Shown: piece after piece, positions 43,633 to 51,907 of the stretch
How the letters are laid out: each line of letters begins with the position of its first letter
Position numbering within the stretch: the first letter of the stretch is position 1
NCBI GenBank assembly: GCA_963826105.1
Contig: CAWGWA010000007.1
Span: 1 to 64,000, forward strand
Origin: WHTI01 sp963826105
Lineage (GTDB): Bacteria; Actinomycetota; CADDZG01; WHSQ01
DNA length: 64,000 nt
Direction of reading: 5' to 3'
Translations under genes and position numbers: made by a program
Notes under the pieces: model-generated
Told to the model about the DNA's origin: nothing
Database searches by the model: none
What the model saw: only the letters and a program-made list of their open reading frames with translations

Positions 43633-44430
43633 CTGAGCGGCGCCGGAGCGATCACCGCGGTCGTCCTTCTCGAGTGGACCGTCGGATGGGTCGCGGTCTC
43701 CGCGTGGGCGCAGTCCTGGGCCGTCGTCCGGCGCGGCAACTTCCGCATCAATGCCTGGGGAGCGCTTCTCTTCGGGGTTCTCTCGTTCCTTGCTTTGAGG
43801 GCGGTCGCCGACGGGATCCCGAACTCGACCGCGCATCGCGTTCTCGACGCAGCCCTCATCGTGCTGTTGGTGCTGCTGGTTGCCCATCTGGTCGTTCAGT
43901 GGTCGCGCACCGACGTCCCGGGAGCCGTCCTTGGTTACGCCGCCGGCGCCGCGGGAGTGGTTGCCCTCGGAGCGACCGGCGCCTTGGTCGAAGGTTGGCC
44001 GGGCGCCCTTGCCGGCATCGAGCTGGTCGGGGGAGCGCTGCTGTTGGGTGGCGTGACGAACGGCATGTTGCTCGGGCACTGGTACCTGAATCAGCCGGGT
44101 TTGAAGACCTGGGCGCTCGCGCGCATCACCCTCCTTACCCTCATCGCCTCGGGTGTTACCGGGGTCCTCGGACTGGTCGCGGCAGGTAAGTTGATCGACG
44201 CTCGTACCGAAGGAGCGCTCGGGCTACCGGGCTCCTCGGACTCGTTCGGCCCGGCGTTCTTCATCATCTGGATCGCGCTCGTGATCTTCACCGGGGTGAT
44301 CGTCTGGGCCGCCAAGCGGTGCGTCGACATCCGTTCGATCCAGTCCGCGACCGGGCTCTACTACGTCGCGATCTTGACTGCGGGGGTTGCCGAGTTCCTC
44401 GTGCGTTATCTCATGCTGAACGCCACGTAA
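43633..44430 (+). CDS. Integral membrane protein, unknown, with apparent CTG start
   Basis: About 265 residues with seven or so hydrophobic helices (AITAVVLLEWTVGWVAVSAW, GALLFGVLSFLAL, LIVLLVLLVAHLVV, ALARITLLTLIAS and others). The open frame runs back to the glucokinase gene but has no ATG, GTG or TTG before TTG at 43795, which would remove the first two helices. CTG at 43633 (LSGAGAIT), 4 nt after the glucokinase stop, is the natural start by position. No known domain is recognised. Confidence 0.6.
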   Translation: MSGAGAITAVVLLEWTVGWVAVSAWAQSWAVVRRGNFRINAWGALLFGVLSFLALRAVADGIPNSTAHRVLDAALIVLLVLLVAHLVVQWSRTDVPGAVLGYAAGAAGVVALGATGALVEGWPGALAGIELVGGALLLGGVTNGMLLGHWYLNQPGLKTWALARITLLTLIASGVTGVLGLVAAGKLIDARTEGALGLPGSSDSFGPAFFIIWIALVIFTGVIVWAAKRCVDIRSIQSATGLYYVAILTAGVAEFLVRYLMLNAT

Positions 44431-44439
44431 GGTCGGGTG

Positions 44440-45328
44440 ATGGTCAAGCTCGGCGTCACCCTTCCGCAGTTCACCGACGACGCGACCGTAGTCGTTGACG
44501 GCGCACGTCGGGCACGCGAAGCGGGACTCGATTCGGTGTTCGTGTTCGACCACCTGTGGCCGCTCACCGGAGGCAAGGAGACGTCCGATCTTCGAGTCGT
44601 GGACCACGCTGGCTCACATCGCGGCGGTCACCGAGGACATAGATATCGGGACCTTGGTGACGAGGTCGTCGTTGCGGCATCCCGCGGTGCTGGCGAAGAT
44701 GGCGGCGACGGTTGCCTCGATCGCCCCGGGGAGACTGATCGTCGCGATCGGCTCGGGGGACGAGATGAGCCGGTCGGAAAACGAGTCCTACGGCATCCCG
44801 TACTACTCGGGGGACGATCGCGTGCCTCAGATGATCTCGGCCGCCGATGCGGTGCGCCGGTACGTCACTACGGAAAGCGTGTCGATGAGCGATGCCTACG
44901 TCACGCTCGAAGACCTTCCGGTGAGCCCGGCCCCCGAGCCACCGAAGGTGTGGCTCGGGGGCCGGAGCCAAGCTGTGCTCCAGGCCGCCGGCCGGGTCGG
45001 GGATGGGTGGAACGGGTGGGCCGGAACGCCCGAGGGGTTCGCCCGCGACGCCGCGATCGTAGTGGCCGCGGCCACCGGCCGCGATGTTCAACTGACCTGG
45101 GGCGGCCTCGTGATCATGGCGGATACCGATGATGCCGCGCAGGCGAAGCTCGGCAAGCGCGATCCCAAGGGATACGTCGTCGGGGGCCCGAACACCGTCG
45201 CCCGCACCCTCGGGCGGTTCGTGGAGGCGGGCGCGACCCACCTCGTTGTGACCTTCACCGATCCGGCGGACCCATCCAACTACGCCCGGTTGGGATCCGA
45301 GATCCGCCGGCTCCTGGGCCTCGGCTGA
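44440..45328 (+). CDS. LLM-class flavin/F420-dependent oxidoreductase, one-base frameshift
   Basis: About 295-residue luciferase-like TIM barrel. ATG 44440 reads VKLGVTLPQF, ARRAREAGLDSVFVFDHLWPLTGGKE to 44580; the continuation RPIFESWTTLAHIAAVT, DIGTLVTRSSLRHPAVLAKM, VAIGSGD, VWLGGRSQAVLQAAGRVGDGWNGW to the stop at 45328 is in the next frame. The single A at 44581 is the extra base. Both halves fit the family seamlessly when it is removed. Likely F420 or FMN dependent; substrate unknown. Literal reading would destroy the barrel. Confidence 0.85.
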
Positions 45329-45339
45329 CGGTTGCGCAG

Positions 45340-45356
45340 ATACCCCTGGGGGGTAT
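45340..45356. promoter_or_regulatory. CsoR-type copper operator candidate
   Basis: ATACCCC-TGG-GGGGTAT, a near-perfect inverted repeat ending 11 nt before the copA ATG. It matches the TACCCC...GGGGTA style of CsoR Cu(I)-responsive operators. No csoR gene is in the window, so the repressor must be encoded elsewhere. Confidence 0.75.
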
Positions 45357-45367
45357 ATGGTGGAGGC

Positions 45368-47623
45368 ATGAAGACAGAACGGGATCACCACCGGGACACC
45401 TCCGAGGAACAGACCTTCGACGTCAGGGGCATGACCTGCGCGTCGTGCGCCCGGCGGGTCGAGCGCACACTGGCGGGACAGCCGGGAGTATCCGAGGCGG
45501 CGGTCAACTTCGCTCTGGAGAAGGTCACGGTCTCGGCCACTGCCATCGATTTCGAGCAGCTCAGCACCGCGGTCGAGAACGCAGGCTACGAGCTGGTTCC
45601 CCCGCAGGAGATGCATGGGGAGCACGAAGGTCACGACCACGGGATCACGATCGGAGCCGAGGAGGAGCGGGCCCGCGTCGCGTGGCGTCAGTTCCTCGGT
45701 GCCGCGATCCTCACGATCCCGGCGGTGCTACTTGCGATGTTCGGTCCAACCGAGGTGCCCGCGGGGATGGAAGGGATGGGCGGCGGGATGGAAGCGGTCG
45801 CGCCCGACTGGTCGCGCTGGACCCAGTTCTTCTTGATCCTCCCGGTCGAGTTCTGGTTCGGTCGTCGGTTCCTCGTGAGCGCCTGGAAGCAGGCGCGTCA
45901 CCGTGCCGTCAACATGGACACGCTGGTCGCGATCGGGACCTTGAGCGCGGTTGGTTTCTCGACCTATTCGCTCCTGTTCGATGGCCATCTCTACTTCGAG
46001 ACCGCCGGAGTCATCATGAGCTTCCTGCTCCTAGGCAAGTACTTCGAGCATCGATCCAAGAGCAGCGCGTCGCGGGCGATCAAGGCTCTCCTCGAGATGG
46101 GAGCGAAGTCCGCGATCGTGGTGCGCAACGGCGCCGAGGTCGAGGTCCCGGTGGAAGCGGTCGTTGTCGGGGACATGGTGCGCGTGCGGCCCGGAGCCGT
46201 GATCCCCACGGATGGGATCGTGAAGGAGGGTGAATCGTCGGTCGACGAGTCGATGCTGACAGGGGAATCGGTCCCCGTCGACAAACGCCCGGACGACGAT
46301 GTCTATGGAGCGACGATCAACTCGGCGGGCTCGCTGTTGGTCGAGGTCACGCGCGTGGGGACCGATACGGCCCTAGCTCGAATCTCCCGGCTCGTCGAAG
46401 AGGCGCAGACGCGCAAGGCGCCGATCGAACATCTTGCGGACCGCGTCGCCTCGGTCTTCGTTCCGATCGTCATCGCGATCGCCTTGGTTTCGATGGCCGC
46501 GTGGCTGATCTTCGGTGGCACCCTCGAGGAAGCCCTCGTCGCTGCGGTAGCGGTTCTGATCATCGCTTGCCCCTGCGCCATGGGACTTGCGACGCCGGCG
46601 GCCGTGATGGTTGGCACCGGTCGGGGCGCGCAACTCGGGATCGTGATCAAGGGCGGTGACGTGCTCGAACGTTCGGGAGCCATCGATGCGGTGATCTTCG
46701 ACAAAACCGGAACCCTGACGGTGGGAGAGATGTCGGTGACCGACGTCGTCACCGCCCCCGAGCGCGATGAAGGCACCGTGCTCCGGCTCGCCGGCGCGGC
46801 AGAGGCCCTGTCGGAGCACCCCATCGCCCGGGCGATAGTCGGCGCCGCGGCCGAGCGCTTCGGCGATCTTCCGAAGGCCGATGGGTTCGCATCGACGACA
46901 GGTACCGGGGTGAAGGCGACGGTCGACGGGAACGAGGTTGCCGTGGGACGTCGCTCGTTCTTCGAGTCCGTCGAGATCCCCTCCGTCCTCTCCGACAGAG
47001 CCGAGGCTCTCGAGGCCCAAGGCAAGACCGTCGTCTGGGTCGGATCCGGCGACGGGGTCGTCGGGGTCGTCGCGGTAGCCGATACCTTGAAGCCCACAGC
47101 CGCGGCCGCGCTTGCCAGACTCCACGATCTCGGACTCGAGACCTTGATGATCACCGGAGATAACCGGACAACCGCGGAAGCGATCGCCCGGGAGGTCGGC
47201 ATTGATCGTGTCCTTGCCGAGGTCCGTCCCGAGAACAAGGTCGCCGCCGTCGCCGAACTGCAAGAACGAGGACGCAAGGTCGCGATGGTCGGAGATGGGA
47301 TCAACGACGCCCCCGCTCTGGCGCGTGCGGATCTAGGGGTGGCGATCGGAACGGGGGCCGAGGTCGCGATCGAGGCGGCCGACCTGACCCTGGTCGGTGG
47401 TGATCCTCTCCTGGCCGCCGCCGCGATCGAGCTGTCCCGTAGGACCCTGAGGACGATCAAGCAGAACCTCGGCTGGGCATTCGGGTACAACGTCGCCGCC
47501 ATCCCACTTGCTGCGTTCGGTCTGCTCGACCCGATGATCGCCGCCGCCGCGATGGCCTTCTCATCGGTCAGCGTGGTTGCGAATGCCCTGCGGTTGAGGC
47601 GCTTCAAGCCGGTCGGGGGCTAG
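45368..47623 (+). CDS. copA: Copper-exporting P1B-type ATPase
   Basis: 751-residue Cu(I) efflux pump of the inner membrane. One N-terminal heavy-metal domain with GMTCASC (C24, C27), a His-rich linker (MHGEHEGHDHG) and a Met/Gly-rich loop (GMEGMGGGME) between the first helices. Core motifs: TGES, transmembrane CPC (IIACPCAMGLATPAA), phosphorylation DKTGT, SEHP for ATP binding and GDGINDAPALA. ATG 45368 is preferred to 45332, which would run through the operator. Preceded by a CsoR-like box. Confidence 0.96.
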   Translation: MKTERDHHRDTSEEQTFDVRGMTCASCARRVERTLAGQPGVSEAAVNFALEKVTVSATAIDFEQLSTAVENAGYELVPPQEMHGEHEGHDHGITIGAEEERARVAWRQFLGAAILTIPAVLLAMFGPTEVPAGMEGMGGGMEAVAPDWSRWTQFFLILPVEFWFGRRFLVSAWKQARHRAVNMDTLVAIGTLSAVGFSTYSLLFDGHLYFETAGVIMSFLLLGKYFEHRSKSSASRAIKALLEMGAKSAIVVRNGAEVEVPVEAVVVGDMVRVRPGAVIPTDGIVKEGESSVDESMLTGESVPVDKRPDDDVYGATINSAGSLLVEVTRVGTDTALARISRLVEEAQTRKAPIEHLADRVASVFVPIVIAIALVSMAAWLIFGGTLEEALVAAVAVLIIACPCAMGLATPAAVMVGTGRGAQLGIVIKGGDVLERSGAIDAVIFDKTGTLTVGEMSVTDVVTAPERDEGTVLRLAGAAEALSEHPIARAIVGAAAERFGDLPKADGFASTTGTGVKATVDGNEVAVGRRSFFESVEIPSVLSDRAEALEAQGKTVVWVGSGDGVVGVVAVADTLKPTAAAALARLHDLGLETLMITGDNRTTAEAIAREVGIDRVLAEVRPENKVAAVAELQERGRKVAMVGDGINDAPALARADLGVAIGTGAEVAIEAADLTLVGGDPLLAAAAIELSRRTLRTIKQNLGWAFGYNVAAIPLAAFGLLDPMIAAAAMAFSSVSVVANALRLRRFKPVGG

Positions 47624-47660
47624 CGGAGCCTCGGAGTCGCCGGGCTGCAAGAATGGTGCG

Positions 47661-48530
47661 ATGGCTCCGGAGCTCCATCTCGATACCTCGGCCCTGGTGT
47701 ACCGGGCGTTCTTCTCGCTGCCGAAGACGCTGACCGACCCGGAGGGGCGTCCGATCAACGCGGTCAGAGGGTTCCTCGAGATGGTCACCAGATTGACCCT
47801 CGACCGGCGGCCGTCCCGGATCATCGCCGCGTTCGACGACGACTGGCGCCCCGCTTACCGGGTCGAGGCTTATGCCGGCTACAAAGCCGACCGGCCCGAG
47901 GATCCGCCGGAGTTGCCCCGGCAGTTCCACGTCCTGAGGGAGGTCCTGGACGCGGTCGGGATGCCCGTCGCGATCGCCAAGGGGCTCGAGGCGGACGATG
48001 TGCTGGCGACGCTGGCGGCCGGAGCGAAAGGCAAGGATCGATACCTGGTAGTCACCGGGGATAGGGACCTTGTCGCTCTGGTGCGTGATCCGCAGGTCGC
48101 CGTGGTCTTTCCCGTGAAGGGGTTGAGCGAGGTCGCCGTCTTCGACGAGGCCGCGGTGATCGAGAAGTATGGGATCCCCGCGAGCCTCTACGGGGATTTC
48201 GCAACGATGCGAGGCGACCCCTCCGACGGCTTACCGGGGGTCGCTGGGATCGGCCCGGTGCGCGCGGCGAAGTTGCTCAACGAATCCGGGTCGTTGGAGG
48301 GGATCCTGAACAGCCTCGACTCGCTCCCTCCCAAGCAGAAGGAAGCGTTCGAGAATGCACGCGACTATCTCGAGGCGATGAAGACGGTCGTGCCGATGGT
48401 GTCGGATGCGAAGATCGAGATGAGTGAGGCTCACGAACCGGACCGCGAGCTGATCGACGAGCTGGTCGAGGTGCACGGGTTGGGTAGTTCTCCCGTCAGG
48501 CTGGCTCAGGCACTGTCGGGCGAGCGATAA
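47661..48530 (+). CDS. 5'-3' exonuclease (DNA polymerase I N-terminal/FEN type), stand-alone
   Basis: 289-residue structure-specific nuclease. DTSALVYRAFFSLP, FDDDWRPAYRVEAYAGYKADRP, KGLEADDVLATLA, VVTGDRDLVALV and the helix-hairpin-helix GDPSDGLPGVAGIGPVRAAKLL carry the metal-binding acidic residues. Stand-alone rather than fused to a polymerase, as in mycobacteria and streptomycetes; probably involved in flap or primer removal. ATG at 47661. Stop is 24 nt before the next gene's predicted start. Confidence 0.92.
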   Translation: MAPELHLDTSALVYRAFFSLPKTLTDPEGRPINAVRGFLEMVTRLTLDRRPSRIIAAFDDDWRPAYRVEAYAGYKADRPEDPPELPRQFHVLREVLDAVGMPVAIAKGLEADDVLATLAAGAKGKDRYLVVTGDRDLVALVRDPQVAVVFPVKGLSEVAVFDEAAVIEKYGIPASLYGDFATMRGDPSDGLPGVAGIGPVRAAKLLNESGSLEGILNSLDSLPPKQKEAFENARDYLEAMKTVVPMVSDAKIEMSEAHEPDRELIDELVEVHGLGSSPVRLAQALSGER

Positions 48531-48553
48531 CCAGGACGGAAAGGGAGAAGGCG

Positions 48554-49183
48554 ATCACAACGATCTACCTGGTGCGCCACGGCGCGACCGAATGGAACCA
48601 CACGAAGCGCGCTCAGGGGCAAGCCGACATCGCGCTGAACGATGCCGGCCGGGAACAGGCCGAGAGCATCGCTCAGGAATTGGCCGACCTCGACATCGTG
48701 GCGGTCTACTCGAGCGATCTCTCCCGGGCGCGCGACACCGCCGAGCCGATAGCGCGGACTCACGGCCTCGAGGTCGAGTCCGACCCGGACTTCCGCGAGA
48801 TCGACCAGGGTGAATGGGAAGGTCTGCACGTCGACGACATCAAGAAGGCGTGGCCCGAGATGTGGGGTGCGGCCCGTCACTACAGCACCCGTCCCGGCGG
48901 CGAGTCACCGGCACAGGTGAGGAAGCGGGCGCTGGCCGGCATCAAGCGGATCGTTGAGGTCCACCCCGAGGGAACCGTGGTGGTCGTCAGCCATGGCGGC
49001 ACCATTCGGTGGATGTCGGCGGAGGCGATGGGCTACAACGACGGATACTCCGCGAGGCTCAGGGGAGTGAGCAACGGGGGAGCGGTGTCGTTCCAGGCGC
49101 GACTCGACGGGGACACTCTGGTGGTGTCGGATCTCGTTCGGTTGGACGGTGCAGGCACCGACCTCGACGACCCCAATGACTAG
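48554..49183 (+). CDS. Histidine phosphatase with apparent AUC start
   Basis: About 209-residue phosphoglycerate-mutase-like phosphatase: IYLVRHGATEWN, SSDLSRARDTAEPIA, FREIDQGEWEGLHVDD and VVVSHGGTIRW. The N-terminal strand TTIYLV precedes RHG in homologues, and the codon at its expected start (48554) is ATC, with GGGAGAAGG just upstream. The nearest regular start, GTG at 48572, is the codon right before RHG and would remove that strand. Substrate unknown. Stop overlaps the next gene by 8 nt. Confidence 0.82.
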   Translation: MTTIYLVRHGATEWNHTKRAQGQADIALNDAGREQAESIAQELADLDIVAVYSSDLSRARDTAEPIARTHGLEVESDPDFREIDQGEWEGLHVDDIKKAWPEMWGAARHYSTRPGGESPAQVRKRALAGIKRIVEVHPEGTVVVVSHGGTIRWMSAEAMGYNDGYSARLRGVSNGGAVSFQARLDGDTLVVSDLVRLDGAGTDLDDPND

Positions 49184-50036
49184 GCGGGTTGCCGCAGCGG
49201 TCGCACTGCTCGTGATGGCGGCCGTTCCGATTCCATCCCTCGCGGCAACCGATCCACCTCCGTCGTCGGGGGCCGGGCTGGAGACCGAAGTCAGGTTCGC
49301 GGTCATCGGCGACATGGGGACCGGCGGCTCGGAGCAGGCGGAGGTTGCCGAGCGCATGTGTTCATGGCGCGTTGATCATCCCTACGACCTCGTGGTGACC
49401 ACCGGTGACAACGTCTATCCGTCAGGGCATCCCGACGACTTCTCGGCGAACTTCTTCGAGCCCTACTCGTGCTTGTTGGAAGCCGGGGTCAAGTTCCGAG
49501 CGTCGCTCGGGAATCACGATGTGGTGACCGACGACGGACAGCCTGAGATCGACGAGCCGCTCTTCGGCATCCGCAAGCGCAACCATGTCGTCACCTATCA
49601 GGGCATCCGCTTCGTCATAGCGAACTCGAACAACCTGAGGATGACCTGGCTCGACGAGCATCTCCCGGCGATCGAAGGCGATCGCTGGACCATCGTTGTG
49701 TTCCATCACCCGGTCTATTCGTCCGGCGCCGGACATGGATCGACACCCGGCTTCCGGCCCGCTCTTCCGGACCTCTTCCGTGAGCATGGGGTCGATCTGG
49801 TCCTGAACGGCCACGATCACGTCTTCTCCGCGACTAAGGAGCTCAAGAAGATCCGGTACGTCGTCACCGGTGGTGGAGGTGCGTCCCTCTACGGGTGCGA
49901 CGAGAAGTGGTTCACCGATGGATGTTTCGCGAGGCACCACTTCTTGATCGTCCGCGCTACCGACGAGAGGCTGTACGTCTCGGCGATTCCGCGCAACGGG
50001 AAACCGTTCGCCCGCTTTTCGACGGCCGGTCGCTGA
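49176..50036 (+). CDS. Secreted purple-acid-phosphatase-like metallophosphoesterase
   Basis: 286-residue exported phosphoesterase. An N-terminal signal peptide (VAAAVALLVMAAVPIPSLAA) is followed by the dimetal core: FAVIGDMGTG, VVTTGDNVYPSG, ASLGNHDV, VVFHHPVYSSG and LNGHDHVFSAT. The likely role is phosphate release from extracellular phosphomonoesters. ATG 49176 (MTRRVAAAV) gives the cleanest signal sequence; an ATG at 49149 lies within the previous gene. Confidence 0.86.
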   Translation: MTRRVAAAVALLVMAAVPIPSLAATDPPPSSGAGLETEVRFAVIGDMGTGGSEQAEVAERMCSWRVDHPYDLVVTTGDNVYPSGHPDDFSANFFEPYSCLLEAGVKFRASLGNHDVVTDDGQPEIDEPLFGIRKRNHVVTYQGIRFVIANSNNLRMTWLDEHLPAIEGDRWTIVVFHHPVYSSGAGHGSTPGFRPALPDLFREHGVDLVLNGHDHVFSATKELKKIRYVVTGGGGASLYGCDEKWFTDGCFARHHFLIVRATDERLYVSAIPRNGKPFARFSTAGR

Positions 50037-50066
50037 GGGGCTTACCTCCTCTGCTAGTTTCAGTGG

Positions 50067-51251
50067 ATGGAGTTCAGACGCATAGAGCGGTTCCCGCCGT
50101 ACGTGTTCGCGACCGTCAACGACATGAAGATGCGTGCGCGCCGTGCCGGCGAGGACATCATCGATCTCGGGATGGGCAATCCGGACATCCCGCCGCCGGA
50201 CGCGGTGATCGACAAGCTCAAGGAAGCCGCCGATAACCCGCGCAACCACCGCTACTCGACCTCGCGTGGCGTTCCGAAATTGAGGCAGGCGGTGGCCGAC
50301 CTCTACGAGCGGGGGTGGGGCGTGACGCTCGATCCCGAGACCGAGATCTGCACGACGATCGGGGCCAAGGAGGGGTTGTCGCACCTCGCGTGGGTCCTCT
50401 GTGGCCCGGGCGATTCGGTTCTGGTGCCGGAGCCCACCTACCCGATCCATACCTACGCCATGATCCTGGCCGGGGCCAACCTGACATCGATCCCGATGTC
50501 GCTCGAGTCGGACTTCTTCGCCGATCTCGTCAATGCCTACGAACACACCGAGCCGCGTCCACGGGTCGTCTTGTGTTCGTTCCCGCACAACCCGACGACG
50601 GCGGTGGCAACGAGGGAGTTCTTCGAACAGCTGGTCGAGTTCGCCAAGGCGCGTGACGTCATGGTGATCCACGACCTCGCGTATGCGGACCTCGTGTTCG
50701 ACGCCGAACGGGCGCATTCGTTCCTCGAGGTGCCGGGGGCGCGTGACGTCGGCGTCGAGTTCTTCTCGATGTCGAAGTCGTACTCGATGCCGGGCTGGCG
50801 CATCGCCTTCTGCGTCGGCAACACCGAGATGGTCGGCGCTCTCACCAAGCTCAAGAGCTACCTCGACTACGGCGTGTTCCAACCGATCCAGATCGCCGCG
50901 ATCATCGCCCTCAACGAATGCACCGAGGCCCCCAAGCAGATCCGTGAGATCTACCGTTCCCGCCGGGACGCGTTGTGCGAGTCGCTCGAGCGTGCCGGCT
51001 GGAAGATCCCGGTGCCTCTGGCCACGATGTTCGCGTGGGCGCCGATACCCGAACCTTTCCAGCACATGGGCTCGCTCAAGTTCTCGGAGTACCTCGTTCA
51101 GGAGGCGAAGGTCGGCGTCGCGCCGGGGCTCGGGTTCGGTCCGGCCGGCGATCCCTACGTGCGGTTCGCACTGGTCGAGAACGAGCAACGTATCCGCCAA
51201 GCAGCCCGCGGCATCCGCCGCGCGCTGGAGAAGGGCCCTCCTACTACCTAG
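50067..51251 (+). CDS. Class I/II PLP-dependent aminotransferase (AlaC/DapL-like)
   Basis: 394-residue fold-type I aminotransferase. IDLGMGNPDIPPPD, NHRYSTSRGVPKLRQAVA, FPHNPTTAVATREFF, IHDLAYADLVFD and the PLP-lysine region SMSKSYSMPGWRIAF are visible, with the C-terminal VRFALVENEQRI. The sequence style resembles glutamate-pyruvate (AlaC) and succinyldiaminopimelate transaminases; substrates are not fixed. Convergent with the TetR gene. Confidence 0.9.
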   Translation: MEFRRIERFPPYVFATVNDMKMRARRAGEDIIDLGMGNPDIPPPDAVIDKLKEAADNPRNHRYSTSRGVPKLRQAVADLYERGWGVTLDPETEICTTIGAKEGLSHLAWVLCGPGDSVLVPEPTYPIHTYAMILAGANLTSIPMSLESDFFADLVNAYEHTEPRPRVVLCSFPHNPTTAVATREFFEQLVEFAKARDVMVIHDLAYADLVFDAERAHSFLEVPGARDVGVEFFSMSKSYSMPGWRIAFCVGNTEMVGALTKLKSYLDYGVFQPIQIAAIIALNECTEAPKQIREIYRSRRDALCESLERAGWKIPVPLATMFAWAPIPEPFQHMGSLKFSEYLVQEAKVGVAPGLGFGPAGDPYVRFALVENEQRIRQAARGIRRALEKGPPTT

Positions 51252-51276
51252 CGATCGGCCTCGGCGTGATCGCGGA

Positions 51277-51873
51277 CTAAATGCCCTCTAAGAGTCCCCG
51301 AAGGCAGAAAGCGACGGCTTCGTCGGCGAGTTGGGGCCGATCGTTGCCGTCGGTCGAATCCATGTAGACCTCGACGAAGTGGAAGATCGCGCCGAGGATG
51401 CCGTGTCCCATCAGCTCCGGATCTCCTGGACGGATGAGCCCCGCGGCCATGCCCTCTTTGATGTGCCCGGCGGTGTCGGCGACTACGATGTGTTGTCCTC
51501 GCTGCACGAGGGTCTGGAATTCCTCGTAGCGCCCGGCGATCCGTATCAGTGACAGCACCTCAGGATTGTCATCGAAGAACTTGATCGACGCTCGGATGCC
51601 CTGCTCGATGCGAGCGACGGGGTCCCGGGCCAGGGTGATCGCTTCTTCCTGCGATCGACGCAGCCGCAGCAGCGAACCTTCGAGCAGTTCCGAGAAGAGG
51701 GCTTCCTTGGATTCGAAGTACCAGTAGAAGACGCCCTTGCCGACGCCCATGGCATCGCACACGTCTCCGACCGTGGTCCCGTGGTAACTCTGCTCGGCGA
51801 ACAGCCGTGCCGCGACCTCGAGGACCTGCTCGCGCCGCTTGGTTCCTCGCTTCGTCAGCTTCCGTTCTTTCAC
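51277..51873 (-). CDS. TetR/AcrR-family transcriptional regulator
   Basis: 198-residue repressor type. HTH: RREQVLEVAARLFAEQSYHG and VGDVCDAMGVGKGVFYWYFESKEAL (about 10-58), then a helical ligand domain. GTG start at 51873; the frame extends to 52029 only inside the divergent gene. The 34-nt gap to that gene contains an inverted repeat, CGGCGG (51873-51878) and CCGCCG (51887-51892), that could be its operator. It probably controls the divergent cDPGS-like gene and itself. Confidence 0.88.
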   Translation of the reverse strand: MKERKLTKRGTKRREQVLEVAARLFAEQSYHGTTVGDVCDAMGVGKGVFYWYFESKEALFSELLEGSLLRLRRSQEEAITLARDPVARIEQGIRASIKFFDDNPEVLSLIRIAGRYEEFQTLVQRGQHIVVADTAGHIKEGMAAGLIRPGDPELMGHGILGAIFHFVEVYMDSTDGNDRPQLADEAVAFCLRGLLEGI

Positions 51874-51907
51874 GGCGGCCAGCCTACCGCCGGTGTAGCC
51901 TTCGGCC

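Noticed and set aside
49422..51200. A 592-codon open frame on the minus strand
   Set aside because: Antisense to the secreted phosphoesterase and aminotransferase; no recognisable domains and typical shadow composition.
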